16,964 nt of DNA, from the NCBI GenBank assembly GCA_017386965.1, contig JAFOGE010000203.1, positions 1 through 16,964 on the forward strand. Direction: 5' to 3'. Positions within the stretch are counted from its first letter, which is position 1. Each line of letters begins with the position of its first letter. Shown here piece by piece: positions 1 to 6,576 of the stretch. The notes under the pieces were generated by a model that searched no databases, was not told where the DNA came from, and saw only the letters and a program-made list of their open reading frames with translations. Origin of the DNA: Clostridia bacterium. Lineage in GTDB: Bacteria > Bacillota > Clostridia > Oscillospirales > CAG-272. The position numbers and the translations under genes are program-made.

Positions 1-9
1 AATGAGTTA

Positions 10-37
10 TTGTTTTTACAAAGGAATGTGCTATGAT
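10..37 (+). promoter_or_regulatory. Probable sigma-A promoter of the XRE regulator gene
   Basis: A -35-like TTGTTT (10-15) and a -10 TATGAT (32-37) are separated by 16 bases. A TG dinucleotide one base before the -10 makes it an extended -10 element. Transcription would start near 44, giving a leader of about 40 bases before the ATG at 83. This also argues against using the in-frame ATG at position 2, which lies upstream of the promoter. Confidence 0.6.
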
Positions 38-82
38 AGTAGTAGGATAAGCGCTGATCCAAAACATTTTGGAGGAACAACA

Positions 83-895
83 ATGATTAAGCTTGGAGAA
101 AAAATAAAATCTTTAAGAAAACAGAAAAACATATCCCAAGAGGTTTTTGCTAACTATCTTGGTGTGTCTTTTCAAGCCGTTTCGAAATGGGAAAACGGAA
201 ATACTATGCCGGACGTGACGATGATACCCGCAATTGCTTCATTTTTCGGTGTTTCTACAGATGAACTATTTGATTTCAATCTTTTTGAAATGGAAAAGCA
301 GGTTGATGCAATCTGTCACGAGGCGTATAAATATCGTTTCACGGATGGAGCAGAATCGGAGCGTATTTTGCGCGAAGGCTTGCAGAGATTCCCCGGCAAT
401 GATATTATATTAAACAACCTGCTTTATACTTTGGATTATCAATCAAGAGCGGATGAGGTAATTACGCTTTGTAAGGCCCTCATTGAGTCTACCAAAGATG
501 ATTCTGTCAAATATGATGCCTGCCGCATTCTTGCATCGTGCTACAAGGAAAATGGTCAAAATGATTTGGTAAAGCCCACGCTTGAAATCATTCCCGAAAT
601 TTATTTTTCCAAATTGGAGCTGATGGCATCCCTTTTGGACGGAGAGGATAGCTATGAGGCGGCACAAAAGCAAAAAAATCTTTCCGCAGAGGATTTGATT
701 GATATGCTGATTGTCGTAGGTAAGCACTTGAAAGAAATCGGAGAAATCGAAAAAGCCAATTCCCAATTTAGGATTGCACGAAAAGTGATGGATGCTTTTG
801 AAGAAGATTTCGTTGAAACCAAATGGTTCAAAGCTACCGTTTATGAGTACACAACCGAACAACGAAAAGAAATCGAACAACTCATAAGCGAATAA
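83..895 (+). CDS. XRE-family transcriptional regulator with helical (TPR-like) C-terminal region
   Basis: This encodes a 270-residue DNA-binding regulator. Residues about 4-62 form a Cro/C1-type helix-turn-helix: a basic N-terminus (KIKSLRKQKN), then ISQEVFANYLGVSFQAVSKW with the usual VSKWENG recognition-helix ending, then a GVSTDELF end of domain. Residues about 75-265 are rich in helices with spaced aromatic and leucine positions and look like degenerate TPR repeats, a common companion of this HTH in Firmicutes. I chose the ATG at 83 because GGAGG (71-75) sits seven bases before it and the HTH starts directly after it; an in-frame ATG at position 2 would add 27 unrelated residues. The gene stands alone, between its own promoter and terminator. 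It is visibly more AT-rich than the arginine genes that follow. Its target and ligand cannot be told from the sequence. Confidence 0.88.
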   Translation: MIKLGEKIKSLRKQKNISQEVFANYLGVSFQAVSKWENGNTMPDVTMIPAIASFFGVSTDELFDFNLFEMEKQVDAICHEAYKYRFTDGAESERILREGLQRFPGNDIILNNLLYTLDYQSRADEVITLCKALIESTKDDSVKYDACRILASCYKENGQNDLVKPTLEIIPEIYFSKLELMASLLDGEDSYEAAQKQKNLSAEDLIDMLIVVGKHLKEIGEIEKANSQFRIARKVMDAFEEDFVETKWFKATVYEYTTEQRKEIEQLISE

Positions 896-901
896 CCTCT
901 C

Positions 902-926
902 GCCCCGCCTCGCGCGGGGCTTTTCT
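902..926 (+). terminator. Intrinsic terminator after the XRE gene
   Basis: A perfect 7-bp GC stem (GCCCCGC 902-908 with GCGGGGC 914-920) closes a 5-base loop and is followed by TTTTCTTT. It begins seven bases after the stop codon of the regulator gene. Confidence 0.9.
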
Positions 927-941
927 TTGCTTTCTGCATAT

Positions 942-972
942 CAAAAGCCACCACGAAAAAACCGTGGTGGCT
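942..972 (-). terminator. Intrinsic terminator of the arginine operon
   Basis: A 10-bp perfect stem (946-955 with 963-972) encloses a 7-base loop. Read on the minus strand it is followed by a short T run (TTTTGAT). It lies about 50 bases beyond the argF stop and faces the XRE terminator, so the two converging transcription units each have their own stop signal. Confidence 0.82.
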
Positions 973-1022
973 AATCTCATTTTACCGCTAATTGTGCAGA
1001 TGCTCAAAGCAGCCCTTCAATA

Positions 1023-2006
1023 TCAGAGTGTTGCGGCCATGACAGCCTTGATGGTGTGCATACGGTTTTCGGCCTCGTCGAAGACGATGGAAGCCTCGCT
1101 TTCAAATACCTCGTCGGTGACCTCCATGCAGTCCAGACCGAATCTTTCATAGATCTGCTTGCCGACTGTGGTTCCCAGATCGTGGAATGCGGGAAGACAA
1201 TGCATAAAGCGGCACTGGGGTCCTGCGTTTTGCATGAGCGCGGTCGTTACGCGGTAGGGAGAAAGCGCCTCGATACGCTCCTTCCAGACCGAATCCGGCT
1301 CTCCCATGGACACCCAAACGTCCGTGTAGATCACGTCGGCATTCGCAGTTGCTTTGATGGGATCCTCGATAAATTCCAGGATCGCGCCGGTTTCCTTGGC
1401 GATCGTCTGACAAGCCTTTACCAGCTCTGCCGACGGAAAATATGCCTTCGGAGCGCAAGCTACAAAGTGCATTCCCATTTTTGCGCATCCGATCATAAGC
1501 GAATTTCCCATATTGTAGCGCGCATCGCCCATATAAACAAGCTTCTTCCCTGCAAGGGTTCCGAAATGCTCCCGGACCGTCAGGAAGTCGGCGAGAATTT
1601 GTGTGGGATGATACTCGTTGGTCAGACCATTCCATACGGGTACGCCTGCGTATTTTGCGAGGTCCTCTACGATCTCCTGGCCAAATCCACGATACTCGAT
1701 GCCGTCAAACATTCTGCCAAGCACTCTTGCCGTATCTGCAATGCTTTCCTTCTTGCCGATCTGTGAGCCCTGGGGGTCCAGATAGACCGGGTGCATTCCG
1801 AGGTCTGCGGCTGCAACCTCAAAAGCACAGCGGGTGCGTGTGCTGGTCTTTTCAAAAATCAAGGCAATGTTCTTCCCTTCGCAGATGCGATGCGGAATGC
1901 CGTTCTTCTTCTTTTGTTTGAATTCTGCCGCCAGATCCAGAAGTCCCTCGATCTCTGCGGGGGTAAAATCCAGAAGCGTCAGAAAGCTTCTTTCTTTTAA
2001 GTTCAT
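1023..2006 (-). CDS. argF: Ornithine carbamoyltransferase
   Basis: This cytoplasmic enzyme transfers the carbamoyl group of carbamoyl phosphate to ornithine, giving citrulline, the sixth step of arginine synthesis. The 327-residue protein has the usual family length. The carbamoyl-phosphate loop STRTR is at residues 55-59, HPTQ at 133-136, the ornithine-binding SMG loop at 233-235 and the catalytic HCLP at 269-272. The SMG and HCLP motifs separate it from aspartate carbamoyltransferase. A GGAG site about 12 bases before the ATG overlaps the end of argD, 17 bases upstream. It is the last gene of the operon and is followed by a terminator. A catabolic role (arcB) is unlikely because it is embedded in a biosynthetic operon with no arcA or arcC. 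Confidence 0.96.
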   Translation of the reverse strand: MNLKERSFLTLLDFTPAEIEGLLDLAAEFKQKKKNGIPHRICEGKNIALIFEKTSTRTRCAFEVAAADLGMHPVYLDPQGSQIGKKESIADTARVLGRMFDGIEYRGFGQEIVEDLAKYAGVPVWNGLTNEYHPTQILADFLTVREHFGTLAGKKLVYMGDARYNMGNSLMIGCAKMGMHFVACAPKAYFPSAELVKACQTIAKETGAILEFIEDPIKATANADVIYTDVWVSMGEPDSVWKERIEALSPYRVTTALMQNAGPQCRFMHCLPAFHDLGTTVGKQIYERFGLDCMEVTDEVFESEASIVFDEAENRMHTIKAVMAATL

Positions 2007-2023
2007 AGTTCTATTTCTGCTCC

Positions 2024-3190
2024 TTATTCAGCGCAAGCCGCGCAAAGGATCTGTACGGCCTGCTTAAGTGTTTCAAAGGGAATATTGAGCGCGGGAAGGA
2101 GTCGAACCTTGTCCTTTGCGGAAAGGCAAAGAACCCCGTTCTCGACGCAACGCTGAATGACCTCTGAAGCCGGCTTCTTGGTTTTGATGCCGATCATCAG
2201 CCCAAGTCCGCTGACGGATTCCACACCCTCTGCATTCTTTAAGGTGTCGAAGACGTATTCGCTCTTTTCCTTCACCTCATCCAAAAGTGCCTGATCGATG
2301 CGGTGGATGAGATTAAGAGCCCCTGCACATGCAATCGGATTTCCGCCAAAGGTAGAGCCGTGATCGCCAAAGCCAAGGACTGCTTCTGCCTTTTCGCCAA
2401 GCAGCGTTGCCCCCAGCGGAAGACCTCCGCCAAGCCCCTTTGCTGTGGAAACGACGTCGGGCTGAATGCCGAACTGCATATAGGCGTAAAGAGAACCGGT
2501 GCGTCCGTTGCCGGTTTGCACCTCGTCAATCAAGAGGAGGATGTCCTTTTCTTTTGCCAAATTTGCGACCTGCTGCAGGAATTCTCTTTCCAGCGGAATG
2601 ACGCCGCCCTCTCCCTGTACGCATTCCAAAAGAATGCCGGCTACAGGATAGTCCTCGGTCAACTTTTTCAAGGCGTCAAAATCGTTTGCGGGGGTATGCA
2701 AAAAGCCCGGTGTTAAGGGCTGAAAGAGCTGGTGGAACTTGTCCTGCCCGGTGGCAGCAAGAGTGGTGAGCGTGCGGCCGTGGAAGCTGTTTTCCAGTGT
2801 GATGATATAGAAGCAGTCGCTTCCCTTTTTTTCTGCGGCGTACTTGCGCGCGACCTTGATCGCACATTCGTTGGCCTCGGCGCCGGAATTACTGAAAAAA
2901 ACCTTTTTCATTCCCGTGCGTGAGCAAAGCTCCTCTGCAAGTGCGGCACAGGGCTCGGTATAGTAGAGATTGGACATATGCTGGACCTTGGAAAGCTGCT
3001 CTGTCACGGCACCGATCCACTCCGGATCTGCGATGCCAAAGGAGGTCACGCCGATTCCGGATCCCATATCGATATACTGCTTTCCGTTTGTGTCCGTTAC
3101 GATAGAGCCCTTGCCGGAAACGATTTCTACGGGAAACCGCCGGTAGGTATTTGCTACATAGGCCTGATCCTTGTTTTGAAGCTCGCTCAT
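2024..3190 (-). CDS. argD: Acetylornithine aminotransferase
   Basis: This PLP-dependent class III aminotransferase exchanges the amino group between glutamate and N-acetylglutamate 5-semialdehyde, producing N-acetylornithine. With the start chosen here it has 388 residues. SNSGAEANE (about 100-108) binds the cofactor phosphate, IDEVQTGNGRTG (221-232) holds the aspartate that contacts the pyridine ring, and the Schiff-base lysine is Lys251 in TAKGLGGG. The open frame extends ten codons further upstream, but those codons lie inside the argB end. The ATG at 3190 is one base after the argB stop and has GGGAGG about eight bases before it, so it is the likely start and translation is probably coupled to argB. 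Many ArgD proteins also act on succinyl-diaminopimelate, which the sequence cannot decide. Confidence 0.95.
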   Translation of the reverse strand: MSELQNKDQAYVANTYRRFPVEIVSGKGSIVTDTNGKQYIDMGSGIGVTSFGIADPEWIGAVTEQLSKVQHMSNLYYTEPCAALAEELCSRTGMKKVFFSNSGAEANECAIKVARKYAAEKKGSDCFYIITLENSFHGRTLTTLAATGQDKFHQLFQPLTPGFLHTPANDFDALKKLTEDYPVAGILLECVQGEGGVIPLEREFLQQVANLAKEKDILLLIDEVQTGNGRTGSLYAYMQFGIQPDVVSTAKGLGGGLPLGATLLGEKAEAVLGFGDHGSTFGGNPIACAGALNLIHRIDQALLDEVKEKSEYVFDTLKNAEGVESVSGLGLMIGIKTKKPASEVIQRCVENGVLCLSAKDKVRLLPALNIPFETLKQAVQILCAACAE

Positions 3191-3191
3191 A

Positions 3192-4055
3192 TCAGCCTCC
3201 CGTGACCATGGTTCCGGCACCCTCGTCGGTCAGCAGCTCCATCAGAATGGAATGCGGAACGCGGCCATCCATGATAATGACCTTCTGAACGCCCTTTTGA
3301 ATAGCCTCGATGCAGCAATCTACCTTGGGAATCATGCCGCCGGAAATGACGCCTTCATCATAGAGCTTTTTCGCTTCCTCGAGGGTGACGTGAGGAATGA
3401 GCGTGGAGGGATCGTCCTTGTCGCGGAGGATTCCTGCGATATCGGTCATCATGATCAAGCGCTTTGCGTTGAGCGCGCCTGCAATGTATGCGGCGGCGGT
3501 ATCGCCGTTGATGTTGTAGGCGTTGCCTTCACGGTCGCATCCGAGCGTGGATACGACGGGAATATAGCCGCGCTCGAGAAGGTCCTCGACGGGCTTAATG
3601 TTGATCTTTGTGATCTTTCCGACGTAGCCAAGGCGCTCGTCCTTCATTGTGGATTCGATCAGGCGTCCGTCCATGCCGGAGATGCCCATCGCCTTTCCGC
3701 CCTTCATTTCCAGAAGATTTACCAGCGTCTTGTTGACCTTCCCGGCAAGGACCATTTGTACGATGTCCACGGTTTCCTTGTCGGTGACGCGTAGGCCGTC
3801 CACGAACTCGGCTTTCTTGCCAAGGCGCGACATAATATCGTTAATCTCAGGGCCTCCGCCGTGAACCAGCACGACCTTGACGCCGATGAGCCAAAGAAGA
3901 ACGATGTCCTCCATGACCTGCTGCTTGAGCTGCTCGTTGATCATGGCGTTTCCACCGTATTTTACAACGACGATCTTTCCCGTATAGCGCTTGATGTACG
4001 GCAGAGCCTGCGTCAGAACCTCTGCACGCTGCGCATTAGAGAACGAAAGATTCAT
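3192..4055 (-). CDS. argB: Acetylglutamate kinase, probably arginine-sensitive
   Basis: This amino acid kinase phosphorylates N-acetylglutamate with ATP in the second committed step of the pathway. The 287-residue protein has the Gly-rich KYGGNAM (32-38) and HGGGPE (65-70) loops, an NINGDTAAAYIA segment for nucleotide and substrate binding, and a GGMIPKV segment near the C-terminus. About 26 residues precede the first glycine loop (AQRAEVLTQALPYIKRYTGK region). In the family, this extra N-terminal helix marks the hexameric, arginine-inhibited kinases and is absent from the arginine-insensitive E. coli type. Feedback inhibition by arginine is therefore likely, and it is the expected control point when ArgJ recycles the acetyl group. 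It lies 16 bases after argJ, with a GGAAAGGA ribosome site. Confidence 0.96.
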   Translation of the reverse strand: MNLSFSNAQRAEVLTQALPYIKRYTGKIVVVKYGGNAMINEQLKQQVMEDIVLLWLIGVKVVLVHGGGPEINDIMSRLGKKAEFVDGLRVTDKETVDIVQMVLAGKVNKTLVNLLEMKGGKAMGISGMDGRLIESTMKDERLGYVGKITKINIKPVEDLLERGYIPVVSTLGCDREGNAYNINGDTAAAYIAGALNAKRLIMMTDIAGILRDKDDPSTLIPHVTLEEAKKLYDEGVISGGMIPKVDCCIEAIQKGVQKVIIMDGRVPHSILMELLTDEGAGTMVTGG

Positions 4056-4071
4056 TTTTTATCCTTTCCGA

Positions 4072-5286
4072 TCAAGTGCGATAGTCGCCGTTGATCTTAA
4101 CGTAATCATAGGTCAGATCGCATCCCCAGGCGGTTGCCTCGGAGGGGCCGTTGCCGACGGATACAAGAATTTCGATTTCGGATTCGAGAAGGATCTGCTT
4201 TGCCTCCTCCTCGGAAAAGGGTACGCCTGCTCCGTTTTTGCAGACGGCGACGGTTCCTTTTTTGCTGCGGAAAGCGACGTCTACGCAGTTGACGTCAATA
4301 TCTGCCCCACTGTAACCGATTGCGCAAAGGACACGCCCCCAGTTGGCATCCGCGCCAAACATGGCTGCTTTGAGAAGGCTGGAGCAGATCACGCTCTTTG
4401 CAACCGTTTTTGCGGTTTGCTCATCAGCCGCGCCGCTTACACGGCACTCCAGCATCTTTGTAGCCCCTTCGCCGTCCCCGGCAATCAAACGGCAAAGATG
4501 GACGGTAACCGTGTTGAGCGCCTTCATAAACGTGTTGAAGGCCTCGCCCTCCTCCTTGATCTCGGGGTTGCCTGCCATTCCGTTTGCCAGAATGGAAACC
4601 ATATCGTTTGTGGAGGTATCGCCGTCAACGCTGATCATATTGAAGGTGCTTGCAATATCGGTCGAAAGTGCTTTTTGCAGAAGCGGTGCGGAAATGGCAA
4701 CGTCGGTCGTGATGAAGACCAGCATGGTGGCCATATTGGGATGGATCATACCGCTTCCCTTCGCAATCCCACCGATGTGACAGGTCGTATCTCCGATTTG
4801 GAAGGAAACGGCGATTTCCTTGCGGATGGTATCAGTGGTCATAATTCCCTCTGCGGCGTCCTCGCAGCCGCCCTTGGAAAGCTTGGAAACCAACTGCGGA
4901 ATTCCATTGACGATGGGATCTGGATTCAAGGGTTGACCAATGACGCCGGTGGAAGCGATGATGATATCGTCAGGAGCAATGGAAAGCTCCTTGGCAAGCG
5001 CTGCACAGGTCAATTCTGCAACCTCGATGCCGTTTGCATTGCAGGTGTTCGCGTTCCCGCTATTGCAGATAATGGCTTGTGCCTTTCCGTCCGCGATGTG
5101 TGTCTTCGTAACCGTCAGCGGTGCGCCTTTGACAAGATTGGTCGTATAGACGGAGGCGGCGGTTGCCTTTTTCTCGCTGAAGATCAGAGCAAGATCCTTC
5201 TTGGTTCGATTTTTACGAACGCCGCAGTGAATACCGCTGGCAGTAAATCCCTTTGCGGCGCATACGCCGCCGTTGATGATGTTCAT
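4072..5286 (-). CDS. argJ: Glutamate N-acetyltransferase / ornithine acetyltransferase (ArgJ)
   Basis: ArgJ moves the acetyl group from N-acetylornithine to glutamate, releasing ornithine and regenerating N-acetylglutamate; some members also use acetyl-CoA. The 404-residue precursor has the family self-cleavage site in KGSGMIHPNMATML (176-189): cleavage is expected between Ala186 and Thr187, and Thr187 becomes the nucleophile of the beta subunit. Other family features are the N-terminal GGVCAAKGF, ATAASVYTTN (41-50), and ASTGVIG (111-117) forming the oxyanion region. AAGGAG lies eight bases before the ATG. The gene follows argC by 43 bases with no terminator between them. Whether it is mono- or bifunctional cannot be read from the sequence; no argA or argE is in the window. 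Confidence 0.95.
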   Translation of the reverse strand: MNIINGGVCAAKGFTASGIHCGVRKNRTKKDLALIFSEKKATAASVYTTNLVKGAPLTVTKTHIADGKAQAIICNSGNANTCNANGIEVAELTCAALAKELSIAPDDIIIASTGVIGQPLNPDPIVNGIPQLVSKLSKGGCEDAAEGIMTTDTIRKEIAVSFQIGDTTCHIGGIAKGSGMIHPNMATMLVFITTDVAISAPLLQKALSTDIASTFNMISVDGDTSTNDMVSILANGMAGNPEIKEEGEAFNTFMKALNTVTVHLCRLIAGDGEGATKMLECRVSGAADEQTAKTVAKSVICSSLLKAAMFGADANWGRVLCAIGYSGADIDVNCVDVAFRSKKGTVAVCKNGAGVPFSEEEAKQILLESEIEILVSVGNGPSEATAWGCDLTYDYVKINGDYRT

Positions 5287-5329
5287 TCTATAACTCCTTC
5301 GTGTATTAACCGTTGTGATTGCTTTTTTC

Positions 5330-6253
5330 TCAAAGAGAAAGCCCGAGGCTTTCCTCTACGCCGAGGACAAGATTCATATTCTGGATGGCGGCACCCGACG
5401 CGCCCTTGCCAAGGTTGTCAAATCTGGCAACGAGCAGGATGCGATCCTCGTTCCCCGCTACCGTGATCTGCATAGTGTCCAGCCCGGAGAATGCTCCGGC
5501 GGAGAGAAATCCGGATTCGTCGGCATTCGGCAAGAACCGGATCAGCCCTTCTTGATAATAGGACGCATAGCATTCGGCAAGCTTGTCCGGAGTCAAGGAG
5601 AATGCCTTTCCGAAGAGCGGAACGGTTACCTCCATACCGCTGTAAAAGGGAGCGACGATCGGACAGAATGCCGGGGCTTGCTGCAAAGAGCAAAGAGCCT
5701 GCATTTCTTTCAGATGCTTGTGTTGCTGGGTCAGCCCATACATCCGAGGCGCATTCAAAAGCGGATCGCGATTTGCAGATTCATATTCGGCGATCATTTT
5801 CTTTCCTCCTCCGGAATATCCGGTCAAGGAAACACAAGAAAGCGCGGCATCCTCCGGAAGCAGTCCCTCTCGGACGAGCGGCGCGATCAGTGCTACGAAT
5901 CCGCTTGCGTGACAACCAGGGTTTGCAATGCGGCGGGATGCTCGGATCTGTTCTCTCTGTCCCTTCAATTCCGGCATTCCGTACGTCCATCCCGGTGATG
6001 TGCGATGGGCGGTCGAGGTATCAATGATGACGGCATTAGAGTTCTCCGCAAGAGCAACCGACTCGCGTGCGGCATCGTCGGGCAAGCAAAGGAAAACGAC
6101 GTCTGCTTGCCGGATCGCTTCTCTTCGGGCATTCGGATCCTTGCGATCCGCATCCGAAAGAGTGATTAAGGAGATGTCCTTGCGCTCGGACAGTCGCTCC
6201 CGAATACGCAGTCCGGTGGTTCCGGCGCTGCCATCAATAAAGATCTTTGCCAT
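5330..6253 (-). CDS. argC: N-acetyl-gamma-glutamyl-phosphate reductase, uncommon (type 2) form
   Basis: ArgC reduces N-acetylglutamyl phosphate with NADPH to the 5-semialdehyde, the third step of arginine synthesis. The 307-residue protein has a Rossmann loop GSAGTTG (8-14) at its N-terminus, a STAHRTS segment (80-86), and the active-site cysteine Cys114 in NPGCHASGF. Its length (about 310 against about 345 for the common form), the GTTGLRIRERL start and the overall pattern match the shorter variant of the enzyme, known mainly from proteobacteria, rather than the B. subtilis type. As first gene of the operon it has a GAGAGG ribosome site six bases before the ATG and a leader of about 55 bases holding ArgR-like boxes. 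The assignment to ArgC is firm from context; the subtype call is from recalled family features. Confidence 0.92.
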   Translation of the reverse strand: MAKIFIDGSAGTTGLRIRERLSERKDISLITLSDADRKDPNARREAIRQADVVFLCLPDDAARESVALAENSNAVIIDTSTAHRTSPGWTYGMPELKGQREQIRASRRIANPGCHASGFVALIAPLVREGLLPEDAALSCVSLTGYSGGGKKMIAEYESANRDPLLNAPRMYGLTQQHKHLKEMQALCSLQQAPAFCPIVAPFYSGMEVTVPLFGKAFSLTPDKLAECYASYYQEGLIRFLPNADESGFLSAGAFSGLDTMQITVAGNEDRILLVARFDNLGKGASGAAIQNMNLVLGVEESLGLSL

Positions 6254-6274
6254 GACAACCTCTCAAATGAATAA

Positions 6275-6313
6275 AATGAATAAAAATTCTAAACAATTCA
6301 CCAATTATGCAGA
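6275..6313. promoter_or_regulatory. Putative ArgR/AhrC operator (two ARG-like boxes)
   Basis: Bases 6275-6292 match the Bacillus ARG box CATGAATAAAAATKCAAK at 15 of 18 positions by my alignment, with ATGAATAAAAATTC (6276-6289) identical to it. Three bases further, 6296-6313 matches more weakly (about half of the positions, most of them in the right-hand half). Two boxes with a short gap are the usual arrangement for ArgR hexamers. The pair covers the expected transcription start and touches the -10 element, so binding should block the arg promoter. A further half-match, ATGAATAAAA, starts at 6267. Confidence 0.68.
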
Positions 6314-6314
6314 T

Positions 6315-6343
6315 ATTATACTTGATTTTCTGTATTTTGTCAA
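6315..6343 (-). promoter_or_regulatory. Consensus sigma-A promoter of the arginine operon
   Basis: On the minus strand, a perfect TTGACA (6343-6338) and a perfect TATAAT (6320-6315) are separated by exactly 17 bases. Transcription should start near 6308, about 55 bases before the argC ATG. Such a strong promoter fits a gene set that is controlled by repression. Confidence 0.9.
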
Positions 6344-6394
6344 GCATATTTGAATATTTTCCAATATTATTTTTACTTTCTTATATATCTGCAT

Positions 6395-6412
6395 AAAAAA
6401 GCGCGCTTTTTT
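6395..6412. repeat. 18-base perfect palindrome
   Basis: AAAAAAGCGCGCTTTTTT reads the same on both strands. It lies between the two divergent promoters, about 52 bases upstream of the arg -35 and 95 bases upstream of the rhaA -35. It could be an operator; as an RNA hairpin it would be weak and has no gene to terminate on either side. Confidence 0.6.
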
Positions 6413-6433
6413 GCCTCTTTTTTGTCAAAATGT

Positions 6434-6451
6434 TTTGGATAAAAATGCAAC
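6434..6451. promoter_or_regulatory. Possible distal ARG box
   Basis: TTTGGATAAAAATGCAAC matches the Bacillus ARG box at 14 of 18 positions, including an unbroken ATAAAAATGCAA. Its centre is about 160 bases from the centre of the stronger promoter-proximal box. Because the surroundings are rich in A tracts, part of the match may be chance. Confidence 0.45.
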
Positions 6452-6506
6452 AGGAAGGGACATTTTTTCTGATTAGGGGTCATATTTTCTGTTTTTTCAA
6501 TAGGTA

Positions 6507-6535
6507 TTGCAAAAAAACGGTTTTTTCACTATAAT
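6507..6535 (+). promoter_or_regulatory. Promoter of rhaA with inverted repeat in the spacer
   Basis: TTGCAA (6507-6512) and a perfect TATAAT (6530-6535) are 17 bases apart. Most of the spacer is an inverted repeat: AAAAAAC (6512-6518), one G, GTTTTTT (6520-6526). This is a plausible repressor site with a central CG step, as seen for LacI-type operators, but the regulator is unknown. A leader of about 35 bases follows. Confidence 0.75.
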
Positions 6536-6576
6536 AGAAGGTAACGAATGAAAATAAATTTATACGGAGGTTTCCC

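Larger units (their letters stand above)
6254..6576. other. Divergent regulatory region between argC and rhaA
   Basis: This 323-base AT-rich stretch holds no gene. From left to right it contains the argC leader with ArgR-like boxes (6275-6313), the arg promoter (6315-6343), an 18-base perfect palindrome (6395-6412), a second ArgR-like box (6434-6451), the rhaA promoter (6507-6535) with an inverted repeat in its spacer, and the rhaA ribosome site (ACGGAGG, about nine bases before the ATG). The parts between these elements show many A and T tracts and nothing else I can name. Confidence 0.85.

Noticed and set aside
2..82. Longer XRE protein starting at position 2
   Set aside because: The added 27 residues precede the HTH without similarity to it, the region contains the promoter, and the ATG at 83 has a well-spaced GGAGG.
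3991..5466. 491-codon open frame on the plus strand across argJ
   Set aside because: It is antisense to argJ and parts of argB and argC, which have clear active-site motifs. It has no recognisable family and its composition is that of a reverse-strand shadow.
6350..6367. Third ARG-like box upstream of the arg -35
   Set aside because: By my alignment it matches only about 11 of 18 positions on the minus strand, no better than expected in AT-rich sequence.
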